Notes: a model not told the origin generated them from the letters alone. Shown: positions 1 to 13,639, counted from the stretch's first letter. The stretch: DNA of 64,000 nucleotides from Trochalopteron elliotii (GCA_024734555.1 JANPWX010020521.1:620827-684826); one strand, 5' to 3'. Program-made: numbers and translations.

Positions 1-3000
1 TATTTATTATTTTTAAGCTGCCACCTATTTGAAAGCACAGAAAGCCCCAAGAAGGAAAATCAAGTGTAAAAACAAGTCTCTCTACAGCTACAAGAAATGC
101 CATAATATGGAGAGGAGGACGTGTTTTAATACCTCTTAGCTGACTAAATAAAAACATCAGCATCAGTAGGATTTTGATAGTATCCCATCAGTATCCTATC
201 AGTAGGATACTGAGATGTGTAAATGACATTAGAATTCTGCCCTTCATATCCATTTATCCCTACTAATTCCTTCTCAGCAGAGCTGCTGCAAAACTTAATG
301 TCCAAACATCAGCAAACCTTTATAAAATCCTTACAGGGAAAATGCAATCAAGAAAATACAGCTTATTATTACAGTTATCACACACATGATACCCATATTT
401 AGTATTTGGGTTCAGCAGTGTGTAGCACCAATATCTGTGCTGTGCTGCCAACCTGCAGATTATCCACAAGAATCTCTACAAGCTTCTAATTAGTCAATAT
501 TGGACCATAGGACTTTGATGACTTTCTCAGTGCAGCCAGGGAGAGTAAAGGATTTACAGTTTCCTGTAGTAGTAAGTAAAACAGGAGTTCTTCCCATGAA
601 AACAAATGCCGAAACCACTAAATGCTGTTTTTGTCTCTGCTCTCTGCTCCAAAGTGAACACAAATGTCATTCTGTCTTCTCTGCATCCCTTTGCTTCTAT
701 TCTGGGTTAAAAAAAAAAAATACAACTACAGTGGAAACAATAAGAAGTATTTAGATAGGAATTGAATATATGGGTTGATAAATTGGAAAGGTTTCTCCAA
801 GAATATATTAAAAAAAAATACATACCTTTTCCTGTATTTGTTGGTGTCCAGAAAATGCCAATTTCCCAATATGCCAGTGGGAAACAACTTGGAGGCTGTT
901 GCAACTGTCATGCTTAGCACCCATTAGCAGTAATTATCACAGGATTGACTATACTGCTTATTGCTCCAGAACACAGAGAACATTACATGGCCGTAACTGA
1001 GTTAATTCTCCTAAAATGCAGGGAGCTACCTCCTGGATTTAGGATTACAAACTTGGAGCAAGCACTGTATTTTTATCCAGGCTAATACAGAATACACCAC
1101 ATGGTGGACTTTTATTTAAAAAAAAATAATAATAAAAAAAAAAAGGAAACAAAAATGAGGAATTCCATCAGTTTGTTTCCTGTTACCAGCATAGTCCCAG
1201 CACCCACACCCAATTCCCTGGCCCCTACCCCTTGAGCAGAGAGGGAAGCAGTGATGCACAGAAATTTTTTTTTTCTGCTCTTTACACATATATTCTATGT
1301 ATGTACCAAAAAATACATAAAGGAGCAACAAAATTAGTATTAGGGCTTGCTCCTCTAATCAGCATGAAGCAATGAAAATGAGAGGTGCCTCTATTAGATG
1401 GTTTCCTTTATTATTTAACGTGTGTCTCAACAGTAATTATGGACAGCTGATAAATAGCCATTTTACAATGGCTTGTGAATGTGCTGATACTGCTATGTGT
1501 AAGCACTCCATAAACTCCACACTGTGTTAATTATTCCTCCCCTACCATGTTTTCCCCTTTAATTTTGTCTCAAAAATTTCTTTCTACTGTGCAGCCTTTA
1601 GGCAGCTCTTCCAATGCATTACCTTCTTTATTGCTAGATGAAATATTATTGATGTTTTGTTTTGGCACTTCCTTTTCCTAGGAAAAGATTTCTTGTTTGG
1701 GACAATTTTAAAATCCATCCATTACAGGGGGAAAACTCATCTGGGATGACAGTGCCTGGAATTTCTTCCACCTGCTTCTAGGGAAGGTAGAAAACAATTC
1801 TGCAGAGCTGACAGGACAGGGAGCCAGACCCTCATAAGCATAAATCAGAGAGGCTTTGCTAAAGACAAGCGGATTATTTTTCATGTAAGGAGCTGGCAAC
1901 GTGTATTCTCTGCAGCAGTGCTGGAGTGGCATCAAACACTGACCCCAGGCTGGAGGAGATATCCCAGCATGCAGGAACACCGACTGCAATAGGGATTTTT
2001 ACTACTGTTTTGAATGACTAGAGTTTAATGATATTACATTAAACTTAGTTCCCATGGCAAGGACCACCCACAGGCTGTTCCTCTCTGTGACATCCAACAG
2101 CTGGAGCCTGAAAGTAGCAGTAGATAAGTGTGTTCATCAGATGACTGAGCAAATGCATTCCTTTTTAATTATTGTTTTGTTTGTTCTAATGTTTACTGTT
2201 AGCTCTGCATCTCTATGTAAATTGTTGCACACTTGTCTTTGAACACCCTTTCTGGGAAGGGAGTGATTTGCATTAGAGCTTCCTGGAGAACTGGCAAATC
2301 ACCTTTAACCAGTATGTTCAGCTGTTTGGGATAACAGTTTTTTTGCTTCTTACAGATACTTACAGATGTGCCAAATTCAAAGATGGGCCATACTGAGGTC
2401 TTAGCTCTGAGACCTCAGAGAAAAAGATTAGACATGGGACCTTATTCTGATTTTATTCTATCTGGGCTAAAAATTAGGCTTCACTGCCCAACTTAAAGAC
2501 TGCACAAGTTAAAAGAAACAGGTCACACAGACCTACAGTCAGACACTTTGGTTCTTGAGCAGTGTAAAGCATTACCACCTGTAATCTTTGTGTAACTCTC
2601 CTGTGCCCCTAACTGGAAGGACAAACTATGGGACAGCAGGTTCTTGTCAATAAGAAATTGTGATGTGGAGAGGCAAGTTTTGCCTTGAGGTTGAACTGAT
2701 TCAGTCTCCATATCAAAAAAACCTTGTGCCAAAACTCTGACATAATTCTACTCCATAGCCACTTTGCTATGTTTTTTTTCATGGTTTCCAGGCTGAAGTA
2801 AGTTTCTTTAGAAATTGCTTTTACACCTCCATTATACCCTTCAGCACCCTTGAAGTGTTTATTCACTGGTATAGAAGTTTTCATCCCGAAAATTCTGCTC
2901 AGTGTGCTTCAGGACAAGGAGGTTGATTTTGGCAGAAGATCCCCAAAATATGGGTTCATTGCCAGTGCCAGCATGAGAAGGTTCTCACTCTGCTAGATTG

Positions 3001-4250
3001 CTGAAGCTCTCTTCATATAAAAAATATATGATATGCTATCTCATACCATTGTGTCCTAAAGAACAGAAATCAAATATGCAAACCGGAAGACAGAAATACA
3101 GCTCACAGTTGCCCAATAAAAGTACAAAACAGGACTTCCAAGCCCTCAACTCCAGTGGACTCATCAGTTACCAACTCCATGGCTTAAAATGACCTTGGAA
3201 CAAGGCTTCACAAATATTGTGTGATGTATCTTTTGACTAATTCCAATTTCTTTTTCCAGCTTATAGAAATAATCATAATAAAGCACAATCCCCACCCCCA
3301 TCCACAGATCAAATGAACGCAAGGAACACAACAGGTCCAGGGTAGCAGCATTGCAGGTGACACACAACCCTACCCAAGCTCTGCTCCTTCTTTTTTCATT
3401 TACCTGGGGAATAACATTGTTTAATAGAAAGACAAGACTGGGATTTGTATTCCTGGAAACATTTCCATAGTAATCTGTGGGCAGTAATTTTTCACAAGAG
3501 ATTTTAGTTATTGGTGGAGGCTTGAGAATAAAGGTACTACATGCATACCTCACCGACACATTGCAGTGCAGGTGTCTGTGGTACAGATTTCTGCTCTACA
3601 CAGTTTCTTAGTGTTCAGACATGATTAATGCCAATAAGACAAATTAATTAAAGGCTTCCTATGCTACATGAAAAGGGTGGGTTGGCAGAAAAAGGTGTGC
3701 TTGTTCCTGTTTTCCATAGTTGCTGTCAGAGTTCCTAACAAACACAATTTCAGTCCTGTTAATGTAGGGAGCGGAGGGGTACCATGTTTGTGCTGTTTAT
3801 TTCACATTTTCTTCATGACTCACCATCAAGGGTAAAGCACAAAAAGGGAAAGTTAGCGATCAATTCCCAGAGAATATGAACATTAGCTCCCTGCTGATGA
3901 AGGACTTGCTTTACAGTTCATTGACATTCTGTCAAGCAGTACTTGCTTTTAGAAATGCAAAGACATTGCAAACACTGGATTCTTGTGCATGTTTAATACT
4001 CCACATCATTAGGGGAATGGCACCAAATTCCCTGGTGTTTGGCTGATTCTCTTGCTGTGACAGATCCTTTGCTCTGACTGAACACCAAGCATCACAGAAC
4101 GGCATTGCTGTAAACTGTATCCAGACTGTTCTGCATTATTTCACAACTGTGTATTCAGTCAGACCACATTTCCATATGAGAAAACAAAGCATCTGCTTCA
4201 GCACACTAACGGCCTCCTGCATTAACTTTCCCTTTTGATTTTATTCATAG
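1..4250 (+). other. GRIN3A intron, 3' part; no coding exon seen
   Basis: This stretch lies upstream of the GRIN3A exon that begins at 4251 and should be the intron before it. I looked for the preceding exon, which should end in the ligand-binding segment just before the fourth membrane helix, and did not find it, so it probably lies to the left of the window. The region is AT-rich with short A runs (710-720, 1121-1145) and a perfect short hairpin at 188-213. The short open frames here are not conserved-looking. Confidence 0.7.
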
Positions 4251-4415
4251 ACACTGCAGATGGGGATAAAGCATTTCTCAGGGCTCTTCGTGATGTTGTG
4301 CGTTGGCTTTGGTTTGTCTATTCTCACCACCATTGGGGAACACATCATGTACAGACTGCTCCTGCCACGAATCAGGAAGAAATCCAAGATGAAGTACTGG
4401 CTCCATACCAGTCAG
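4251..4415 (+). CDS. GRIN3A: GRIN3A coding exon: fourth membrane helix and start of the C-tail
   Basis: This exon encodes 55 residues of GluN3A, the glycine-binding NMDA receptor subunit of the neuronal membrane. It opens [13 protein letters not shown], runs through the M4 transmembrane helix and ends KYWLHTSQ. The match to mammalian GRIN3A is close to full length with conservative changes. The YWL triplet near the end is the endocytic motif described for this subunit. The acceptor is TTATTCATAG at 4241-4250, the donor is GTACAT from 4416, and the phase is 0 on both sides. The upstream exons (ligand-binding domain, M1-M3) are outside the window. Confidence 0.95.
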
Positions 4416-5162
4416 GTACATGTTCTGAAGGGACCCTGTGAAAGTTGTGTGGCTGACTAAGAAAGCCTGGACAAGAACAAGGTATAAAATGTTGTAAGAG
4501 CACTGACAGTTGGCATTTGAAGGATGACAGCAGCTTCTGGAGCTTGAAATGACTGACCTAAGGACGGAATGGGAAACACAGAGGAAACAATTTAAATACT
4601 CAGTTGCAAAGCCACAGAAGGACCTTTCCATTTGTGCTTGTAGCCTCACAGCTCAGTTCTTTTGCAAGACAGAAACAACGGTGTTGTTATCCTGAGCTGG
4701 CAAACCAGAACATTTTATCTCAATGTTACAGGTTCCCAAAACTGTGAGGCTTGCAGGAAATGCTGGGTAACCTCCCTCATGATTCTAGAGAAACTAATGG
4801 GACAGATTTGCTCTGTGCATTTGCACTAAAGGAAGAAGTTGCTTTACAGCAAAAGAAACAAAAGGGAAGAGGTTCTGAGCTTCTGTTGCTTTAAAGCAGC
4901 ACAGTGGAAGAAATCTTTTAAAACTATCTTAACACCAAGGATTATTCCCAAACGATTAATCAACCTTTCAGCTTGCCCTTCTTTGGGCAAGTGTGGGAAA
5001 ATAAATCTGTTGTAATGACAAAGCACAGACACTTGCTTGTATCCTTCAATGAGCAAAAAAATTTATGCTCAAGTCCATCAGACAAAGCCTAAATTGTTTA
5101 CTTATTTGTGGAGCCATTTTTCATCTTGTTTTTACTAATTTATGTTCCTCTTTTCCCTCTAG

Positions 5163-5236
5163 AGATTACATCGTGCTCTGAACAGTTCATTTATTGAGGA
5201 AAAATGTCAGCCCAAGAAAAAACAAGTAGAAAAGAG
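5163..5236 (+). CDS. GRIN3A: GRIN3A coding exon: proximal C-tail
   Basis: This is a 74-base exon encoding RLHRALNSSFIEEK and a following lysine-rich stretch ending in VEKR. It matches the membrane-proximal cytoplasmic tail of mammalian GluN3A. The acceptor is a good pyrimidine tract with AG at 5161-5162, and the donor GTAGG starts at 5237. It starts in phase 0 and ends with two bases (AG), which the first base of the next exon completes to an arginine codon. Confidence 0.93.
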
Positions 5237-6973
5237 GTAGGAAGTTCTCTATGCCTTAAAACACAAACTATAAAAATGACTTTGAAATTAAATACCTTGT
5301 GTCTGGATATGTATATATGGATCTAATACACCCCAAAGGTAACAGAATTTAAAAGGAAAAAAAAAGGGGAAACAAGATAGAAGTGGCTTATGAGGGAGGC
5401 AGAAATTATTTTTTCTAGTATTAAATCTAGAAATCTTGTTATTTCATGATTTTGCATACAGCTAATAAAAAACCTTCCATTCCAAAGAGAGGCTTTGCAG
5501 TTGAAGTCCACTGCCCTTGTGTTTAGGGGTTGAATGATTCCCATGCCAAAGTACTGGCAGGTAACCAGGGCTTTGGGAGGCAGAGCCTTTAGAGGGAAAG
5601 AGATCAGGCACTCACATGCCTGAAACTCCTTCAGCTCTCTTTTTTTGGAGAATGAGAAATTAGAAAGCTGAGGAGAGGAAAATGCAGTCCTTTCAGAAAA
5701 CATTTTGTCCAACAAGTGCTGTTGGAGTAAAAAGGAGGCAACAGCCTTCCCTTATTTTCACAGCCTGTGTCTTCTACAGAGGAGACAGCGGGATGTACAG
5801 CTTCCAGAAACACAAGGCATTGTATGGAACTGGACACGTACTCAGCAACTCAGCCCTACTGATGCACTTTGTAACAACACAGGCAGCAGCACTGCTTTTC
5901 TACAGAGAAGTTTAGGCAAAGAGTATAGAATAGAAAAAGTCTTCTGTCAATATATGTTGTGTTTCTTTGATATTCCTCTGCTACAGGCAGCAACAAGTAA
6001 ACATCTCTAAGATCCTGAGCTGTCTTTATACACACAAGTGTCTAAAAATGCCTGCAATTGATCTCCTCTGTTCATTCCTTCATCTTATCAAAGAACACCA
6101 TGTATAGCACCTCCTTGCATGCAGCCACTCCTGGCTTTTGATCTGTGAGCAGCAGGAGAGGCGATGAGTGCTGCAAAATGTTTCCTACTGCACCCTCCTT
6201 GCTGGGTGGAACAGGAGGAGATGGTCCATGAGCCCCCCCAGGCAATGGCTTAGAAAAAGATCCAAACAAATAATCTTCCAGCTTGAGAGAGTGAAGATAT
6301 ACTGCTGTCCAAAACCTCCTGGCCACACAGCAGTCAGTCCATAGGGGTGTGGATGCACACTCACCCACTGTCCTTGTTCTCAGCATCTTAGGGCTGCTGT
6401 TTTCACAGAATTGGGATGAATTTAATTCAACAGACCCAAGAGGGGGATGTCCAGCTTGTCATGAACATTGATGTGGCAAGGCACAACACAGAGCTCTCAA
6501 ATTACTTATGTTATCATACATGCTTTTATTCCTACTGGGGACTGAGGAACTCTTAAAACACCAAAGATACAGAAAAGAGTTGCAAAGAATTGGCATCATG
6601 TTGTTGCTGGTATCCTCATGGAGGAATATGTGTTGGGCTTTTAAGGTCATAACTTTCCAAAAACTAGGAGACCTGCTTGGCATCAGCAGCTCAAATTGTT
6701 TTATTGACTTAGTGAAACTGGAGTGCTAACTGTGGACTCTGACATTTGTTAAAATCAACTGCCCAACTTGAGAGTCTTCCCATCTTTTATTTTGAAATAT
6801 GAGAAAATAGCTAATCTGCACAAAAATAAACAATTCTACTTACACATCCCTGCTAGCATTCCCTGAGCTCCCCAGAGCATGATCCAGGCAGGAGCTGCTG
6901 CTCCTGCCTGAAACCTCCCCTCCTGCCTCTCTTCCCACCCATCTCTTGGAGAACACCCCTGGTCACCACCTCC

Positions 6974-7786
6974 TTGAACAAAATTTCCACTTTCCAAATT
7001 CCTTTACTGCAGGCCAGTGAGAAAACTATCCAACCTGGAAACCAACTGTTTTCAACAGTGACAGCCCTAAAATATCAACCTGCTTCCTTAGTCTGCCTAC
7101 CGGGAGCTCACACAGAGAGGCCTTTTGTCCAAGGATACCCACAGAAGAGCTGGAGGAGGGAGCAGTTTGAAACACAACTCCTCCAGAGTTTAAACTTCCC
7201 TTTATCTAATGAACACACACCAACCTGTTCCAAAGGGAAAGCAGGCAGGAAAGAGAAGCTCCTCTCCCACAACAGCAAACTCTATGTTTCTTTGAGTTCC
7301 AGTTGGAGGATGGAGGCCATGGGCTACTCCTTGGTTTGGGAAGGAACCCTGGGAAATGGCCTGATTTGGGAGGGCAGCAGAGGGAACTTCCCCAGAGAGA
7401 AGGAAAATGTTCTCTGGAATCAAAATACTATGGAAATATTTTTGCAGGAAAAAATAATTGAAGTGTTTGAAAAAGTTTCCAGATGGGAATTTGTGCCCCA
7501 GTATGAAACCCCTAAATCTCTGTGCTGTGTCAGGAAGCTCAGAAATGAACAAGCAAGGCTTGGATACACATCATTGGTGTCCGTCCCGCAAAGCACAAGC
7601 AGCTCCCCAGTAAGACGTCAAGCCCAAAGGACAAAACTTCCCTTCACACCTCTCTGCACCAGCTCTAGGGAGTCTCTTTCCTTCTCCATGCAAGTGCCTC
7701 AGCCAGGACAGAATAGCAACATGCAAAGGACTAACACTGTAATAAACATGCACATTGCAACAACAAAAGCTTACAGAAAGCTTTGA
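6974..7786 (+). other. Intronic 270-codon open frame, probably not a gene
   Basis: Within the GRIN3A intron between the 5236 and 8101 exon borders there is a sense-strand frame of 270 codons with no stop. I see no family resemblance, domain, signal peptide or membrane segment, and the composition looks like translated non-coding DNA. It is recorded because of its length. Confidence 0.15.
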
Positions 7787-8100
7787 AGGACTCGGATTTT
7801 CCTGAGTTGCAGCCGAGTAATTTCGTAACAAAACAAAAAAGAGTTTTGGGGAAAATTACATTCAAGGTTCTGTTCTAGCCTGTGCTATTGTTAAATCACA
7901 AAAATTTGGTCATTAACATTCATGATTTGTGCTTTGCAAGAAAACATAATTCCAGGGATAAAGGAATAATATTTCTATATAATATGTAACAGCAGCCTTA
8001 TATTTTTCCAGGATGGAAAAATAGGATGGCTCACAGGGGAGGTGAGCACACATGCAAGAGCAGGCTGTGACGTGGTATTAACTCTCCTCTATCTGTTCAG

Positions 8101-8437
8101 GGCCCATGTGGGGAACAGCCAGCATGTGGTGTGGAACACAGCCAGCCTGGGCAACTGCCACAGAAAAAAATACATCTGCACTGATGAGGGGCAAAATGAG
8201 GTGACAATCCATCAGCACCAGGACATCCCCCTGCCACAGGGAAGGAGAGAGACTCCGCCTTCCTTAACCACCAACGGGAAAGCAGAATCCATTAACACTG
8301 CGAGGACCTCAGTGCTGCAAGAGCTGACAGAGCTGGAGAAGCAGATAGAAATCATCAAGCAGGAGCTGCAACTCGCCATTGTCAGGAAATCAGAGCTGGA
8401 AGAGTATGTAAGGACAAACAGAACTGCAGAGCCCTAG
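8101..8437 (+). CDS. GRIN3A: GRIN3A last coding exon: distal C-tail and stop
   Basis: The last GRIN3A exon encodes the end of the cytoplasmic tail. It reads [15 protein letters not shown], then [15 protein letters not shown], then a predicted coiled coil ([18 protein letters not shown]) and ends TNRTAEP with TAG at 8435-8437. The tail of this subunit binds PP2A and trafficking partners. The start differs more from mammals than the other exons do, while the coiled coil is well kept. The acceptor CTGTTCAG ends at 8100. One base of the exon completes the arginine codon split with the previous exon. No frame breaks are visible. Confidence 0.94.
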
Positions 8438-8560
8438 GCCAGCATACCTGGGCCCTTCCCCTTTTCTTCTTTTCTCCCTTTCCTCTGTAAAATTTGTAAC
8501 ACACTTTTGTAATGCCAGAAAGGGGTGCAAAAATAAAGCGGGCAATAAGCTCTTCAGGGG
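8438..8560 (+). terminator. GRIN3A: GRIN3A 3' UTR and candidate poly(A) signal
   Basis: A canonical AATAAA lies at 8532-8537, about 95 bases after the GRIN3A stop codon. It is the first on this strand after the stop. Longer 3' ends further downstream are possible. Confidence 0.45.
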
Positions 8561-11500
8561 AGTAGAATTGCAGCTGCCCACAGACACTGCCACCTTCCAG
8601 AGTCTCTCTCCTTTCACAACAAGTTTCTTACTCTCCTGGAAAACAGCAGCCATTCCCAAAGGACTCAAGAGACAAAGGAGCATCCCTATGAGAGTTCCTC
8701 GTTTCTCCACCTGACAGTACAGTGAGGTTCCACTTTTTTAGCCCTTTCTGTGCATTAATTAAAAAAAAAAAAAAGATACCAAAAAAAAGGTTTAAAGTGT
8801 TCATTGGCAGTATGTCCCTTTGTTGGTACATTTTTGTTGTGTTCTGTGTGAGTCTAGTCTTGGTTCATGTGAAAGCTCCTCACAGGTGCCTCTTTATGGC
8901 AGGTGCTGTTCTGTGTTGGCAATCCCTTCCCTCCTCGCACAGGCTCACAAGACAAATTCCTGGTGGCAAACCCACCACACACCATTCCCTCAGCTGTCAG
9001 CACAAATGCAGGTGTGGCTGTTCTGAGACTGTGGTGAAGGAACTCACCCGGCTTAAAAAAATTGGCAAAAACCAAACCACTACTTCTGTCTGCCTGTGAG
9101 CCTAGGCTGGGCTTCCCCTCCCTCCTACAGAGAAGCTGTGCAAACACTGCACCATCAGGTAAAGGGATGGAGTCACAGTGACACAGGGCAAGGATGAGAA
9201 GGGAGAGGGGGCATTACTGTAAATCAGTATTTACCTCAAAAAGTTAAATATTTTCCAGTGTGAAACTACTCCTTTAATTATTGTCTGTCTTAAGATGACA
9301 ATAAGTCCTTTCTCACAGATAAGGTGACTAAGGGGACTCTGGACCATGATTTTTCGGATACCAATATCCCATCAAAAGCAAAAGGAGTCATCAAAACTCC
9401 CCTGTGGATGAAGAATGAGAATTGTGGTTTCAGAGACAATGTACTGAATGGAGCTCTCTCCCTCCTGGGTGATATGGGGAAGGAAGAGTAAGCTGTTCAG
9501 CATCTGAATAAACACTGCATCAACCCAGCTGGCTGTGTTTTTTATATAGGATTTCTACCAATTTTTAAAAACTGCTTCCCAACACATCCTGTATTACAGA
9601 GAAAAAGGAAGTTTTTAACACTGTTTCTTAACTCTGGTCTCCCAGATAAGCCACCAAAGTAATTTTTATCCTCCCTGTATCTCCAGCCACCTGCAGGAAT
9701 GTTGCCCAGGATGTTCTTGTTAGTTCAAAGGTGTAGTTCAAAGACTGCAGGCAGATTGATGAAAACGTATTGCACCTCTAACCCTTGAAAAACCCTTGCA
9801 CATGAAAAGCTCTGCATCTGCACTAAAAGTTGATCACATCAAGACCCAGACTAATTAGCCTAGTCGAGACCTGGTTGTCTGGTCCCTGCTCAGGAACAGT
9901 GTCTGCTCCTTCCAGTGCAGTAACATGGGGAAGAGAAATTAGGACATAAAACAGGGAAGTGGGATCCACAGGCATTCACCTTTGTAGGTCTAATAAATCT
10001 GAGATGTCCCCGCAGTCCTGACAAACTTGACAGGCAAGGCACTGAGGTTACTTTTGCTGCCTTCCCTTCCCCTCCCTCCCCCCTTTAGATAATCAGCTTT
10101 TTAGAAAGAGCTTTTTCTTTGTGTAGCATCTGGTATCTCACAACCTCCAACATCACTTAGTTAGAACAGAGGAATATTGTTCTTTTCATTAAAACACTGG
10201 GAAAGGAGTATTTCAGTCCAATTTTTAAGTGTTTTTATCAAGGCTTTTATGTTTTTATCTCTACATGCATGAGCCTAGAAACAGACTTAAAAAAAAAAAG
10301 TAATTGAAAATGTTAATCATATCTTAAACAAAAATGTTTTGCTTCAAAGCTCCACACACCAAATCCTTCAACCAATCAGACTTCATTTAAAAGCAAAAAT
10401 ATAAATGGAAAAATGTCAACCACCTCATAACTATTGTTAAGAAAGTGTTACTTCTGGTGGTTGTCTCAGGAGCATCTCCTATGTCAAATGCGGAATAGGG
10501 ATTGCTCTAAATTACTGCAGCACCAACTGTGCCTTTTCAGAAAAGACCCAAGTTACTGCTGCCCAACACAGACATGCTTTTGCATGTTAGTTTCTTGTTC
10601 AGCCACTGCTCCTGATCCCCTGTGGACTAGAGATTGCTGTGGCTTTCTGTGGGGAATACCACAGGCACTTCAGTGCCTGCAGAATGTGGCAGAGGGGAGA
10701 ATCTGCTGTGACGGTGCACAGGAGACTGAAGACAAGGCTTTTTCTTCCTTGTCTAAGACACTGAATTTAGAGAACCTTTTCTTAAGTAATACCTGTCACC
10801 CCTTTACTTTTTTTTACCCCCATACTTACCAGTCCTGATAAATTTTAATTATTTCCATACATTCTGTTTCTCAGTGGTTTTTATTAAAAGCAGAGAGAAA
10901 CTGAGTTATTTCCAAAATGAGCTTGAAAGAAGCTATTACTTTGAAACAAAATCAAGACATTTTTCTTGCTAAGAGAGAACAGAAGTTTCCAAAACTCCTC
11001 TGTGAAACTCATGCATATTGTTTGAAGTATCCATTTCCTGCCATGAGCTGAGGGAAGCCAACCTGGGCAGTGTGTGTACAAAGCCCAATTTCAGTAGAAA
11101 GGTGATACAAGGGTGACAGGAAGGACAGAGGAGCTTTGCAGCTCTGCTGGGGCTGTTCAGACTGCTGTTCATAGCTGTAAAAGGAGCTCTTGTTGCTGTA
11201 GCAAAACTGTTTGACAATGCAAACAGTTTGTTCATGAGCCAGGTGCTGGTTGTGATGAACAAGCATTTGTACCCCAAAATCTACCAGCAGCGTTACCACA
11301 CCATTCTTTAGCCAACTTCCTGCCAGAACCTGTAATCGCGGGAGCAACTTCCAGAGAAAGGGAAGAGGCTTCTCCTCTCATTTCTTCTAACAGCTCTTAC
11401 ACCATGGCAGAAATTCTCAGCAGCCCACATTCCCCTTTGAAAGGCAGGTTCCTTCTCACTTGTCAGGATTCCTCATCATTTAGAAGGCTTTATTCATATA

Positions 11501-12813
11501 TTCTGAATATTTTCACCAAGATAATAATGAATAGTGTGAGAGCCTGTGATGAACTCCTTTCACTTTGTATCTGTTACTTCCTGCAGAGAGGGGATACAGG
11601 AGGGCAAGAGAGATTTCATGCTTCATGAAATGAAGCATGAGACAAACCTCTGACAGGTGCACCTTCCATGCAAATTAAGTTTACAGGGAAAACACTGCAC
11701 TCTAGGAAGAAATGTTGCAAATCAACAACTTCCCGTTTTGATTTTAGGAGCAGACTTCAAATGCAGCCTCCAAGCACAGGGAGCACCGAGACTAAGCCAC
11801 ACCACATCCCTGCCAAAATTCCCAGCAGCCATGACAAAATGACTGCAGAAACAATGCAGCACCCTGGCCTTCCTGTTGTGTCAGGAGTAAGCTACTGGGG
11901 ACAGAGCCAAAGGGCCAAAAGTTCTAGTTGAGCATATTCTGAAAGCAGAGGAAGGAATGAATTAAGTGTCTCTACTGTAGAAGTTTCAAGCTTGTGAGAA
12001 ATGCTTCCAAGAACTGGACAAAGGGTGAGAGCACAGACAGATAATACCAGCAGCAAGAGAACCAGAAAAATAAACCAAACAGAAGCTTTAATAAGAATTT
12101 GTACATAACAAATCTTTGTGGTAAAGCTGCAGCAAAGGAGTTGCTGCAAGTCCTTTTCTGAGAAGGACAATGACAACAATGCCTCAGCCTATGGGAAGGT
12201 GAGCACATCAACCAGGGCTCATCAGTGGCATGCTGTTTTCTAAGGGTCTCCATGATCTCTCTGTTCTCCCCTTCTGGATAGTAAGATATTTAGTGTTTGT
12301 TTGGGACTTGGGAGGATGCTTCCTAGTGCACCAGCCCTCAGGGTTTCTTGCCCTGACTCAGGAAGATACACAGGTACCTAAGGAGTTGCTCCACTGAGTC
12401 TACAGATTCAGCTCCTTGGCCTCTTATTGGGCCTGCTAACTGGGAAACACTTCCCTCCCAGGAGCAGTGCCATACCTTGATGGGACTTAATTAGCATCCA
12501 AAGCAGCGCCCTCAAATAAAGCTCTCCCTAATTGCTGCCGCAGCTTCCATTCCACCACGGCAGCACTTCAGCTGCATGTTCCCACCTTGGCAGTGTGAAA
12601 GCGAGGGACGGGAAATTTCCTCTCAAGCACAAAGAGCACACAAAATCTGAGGGCAAGACCAAAGGGACAGGGCCAAGAAAGGAAGCAAGATCCAAAGTAC
12701 GTTTCTTTTGAGACCCTGAACGCACCTCTCAGAAGACACTGCAGCTCAGGCAGCAGAAGCTGACAGAGAGGGAGGGAGGCTGGCTCAGCCCAAGCAGAGG
12801 CTCTGTGAGGGCC
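8561..12813. other. Intergenic DNA between the GRIN3A and RNF20 3' ends
   Basis: About 4.2 kb separates the two convergent genes. I see no coding exons in it. It contains A/T runs (8760-8775, 10289-10299), a perfect hairpin at 11616-11640 and part of the likely RNF20 3' UTR. For RNF20 a TTTATT at 11489-11494 (AATAAA on the - strand) is a possible poly(A) signal, about 1.3 kb past its stop. Confidence 0.5.
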
Positions 12814-12990
12814 TCAGCCGATGTAGATCCTGTGGAAGTCGTTGGCCCCGAAGGCCGCGTTGCACTTGGGGCACTTGCGCTGCCGGGTGTCGTAGCGCGT
12901 CTTCACGCACTCGAAGCAGAAGACGTGGAAGCACTTGGTGAGCACCGCGTCCTTCTTGCGCATGTTGCAGCACGGGCACGTCAGGCGGGC
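12814..12990 (-). CDS. RNF20: RNF20 last coding exon: C3HC4 RING finger
   Basis: The exon encodes [16 protein letters not shown] through FHRIYIG and the TGA stop. All RING ligands are present: the CPCC pair, CFH, CFEC and the final CPKC, so the E2-binding domain looks intact. In form it matches RNF20 rather than RNF40 (for example [13 protein letters not shown] and [11 protein letters not shown]). The acceptor is AG at 12991-12992 on the - strand and the exon starts in phase 0. Confidence 0.97.
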   Translation of the reverse strand, partial: ARLTCPCCNMRKKDAVLTKCFHVFCFECVKTRYDTRQRKCPKCNAAFGANDFHRIYIG

Positions 12991-13206
12991 CTGCAACACA
13001 CATACACACACACAGAGCTGTGAGAGGCCCCGCAGCCCAGCCGCTGTGCTCAGAGATGTCTCAAGGTGAAGGTCCTTCCATTCCTCAGAAGGACAAGGCG
13101 GTTTCTTCAGTGCCAGAGTACAGATGAGAGATGTCAGATACTGGAAGCGTGCCTATACACCTTCTGACTAAAGTATAAAGGGAAGCTGATGGACACAGAT
13201 ACTCAC

Positions 13207-13308
13207 CTTATAATCCTTGATTTCCTCCATCAGGATCTCATCACAGTTGGGAACCATGTCAGGCTTCTTTGTGGTCTCCAGCTTCCTGCGCAACCTAGAA
13301 ATATCTTC
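13207..13308 (-). CDS. RNF20: RNF20 exon: segment before the RING
   Basis: 34 codons, [17 protein letters not shown] through EEIKDYK, phase 0 to 0. The donor GTGAGT lies at 13201-13206 and the acceptor at 13309-13310. It matches the linker directly before the RING in mammalian RNF20. Confidence 0.96.
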
Positions 13309-13639
13309 CTGCATAAAAACAGGAGACCAAGTGAAAGAGCAGTAAGTACATTCTCTGTCACAGCTTCTTCAGGGACCAAAGAGAACATGTGCCTGGCTGG
13401 CTAAGTCATGCCGCCCATAGTTTCATCCCCTATAATCCAAGAGACAACATGATCATCTGATGCCATGAGTATTGTCAGTTATCAGTGGACAAAATATGAA
13501 AGAGCCAAGACCTGATGAAGAAAAAATCAAAGTGAAACGGGACACCAAGAGCAGTTTAGCTGAAACCCTCTGCAAGCTCAATGTACAAGAAGGGCACTAA
13601 AGCAGACAGATCATGAAGGATTGTGCACAGGATATATAC

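Noticed and set aside
6974..7786. 270-codon frame on + in the GRIN3A intron as a gene
   Set aside because: No splice context, no family resemblance, and composition like non-coding DNA; likely a chance open stretch.
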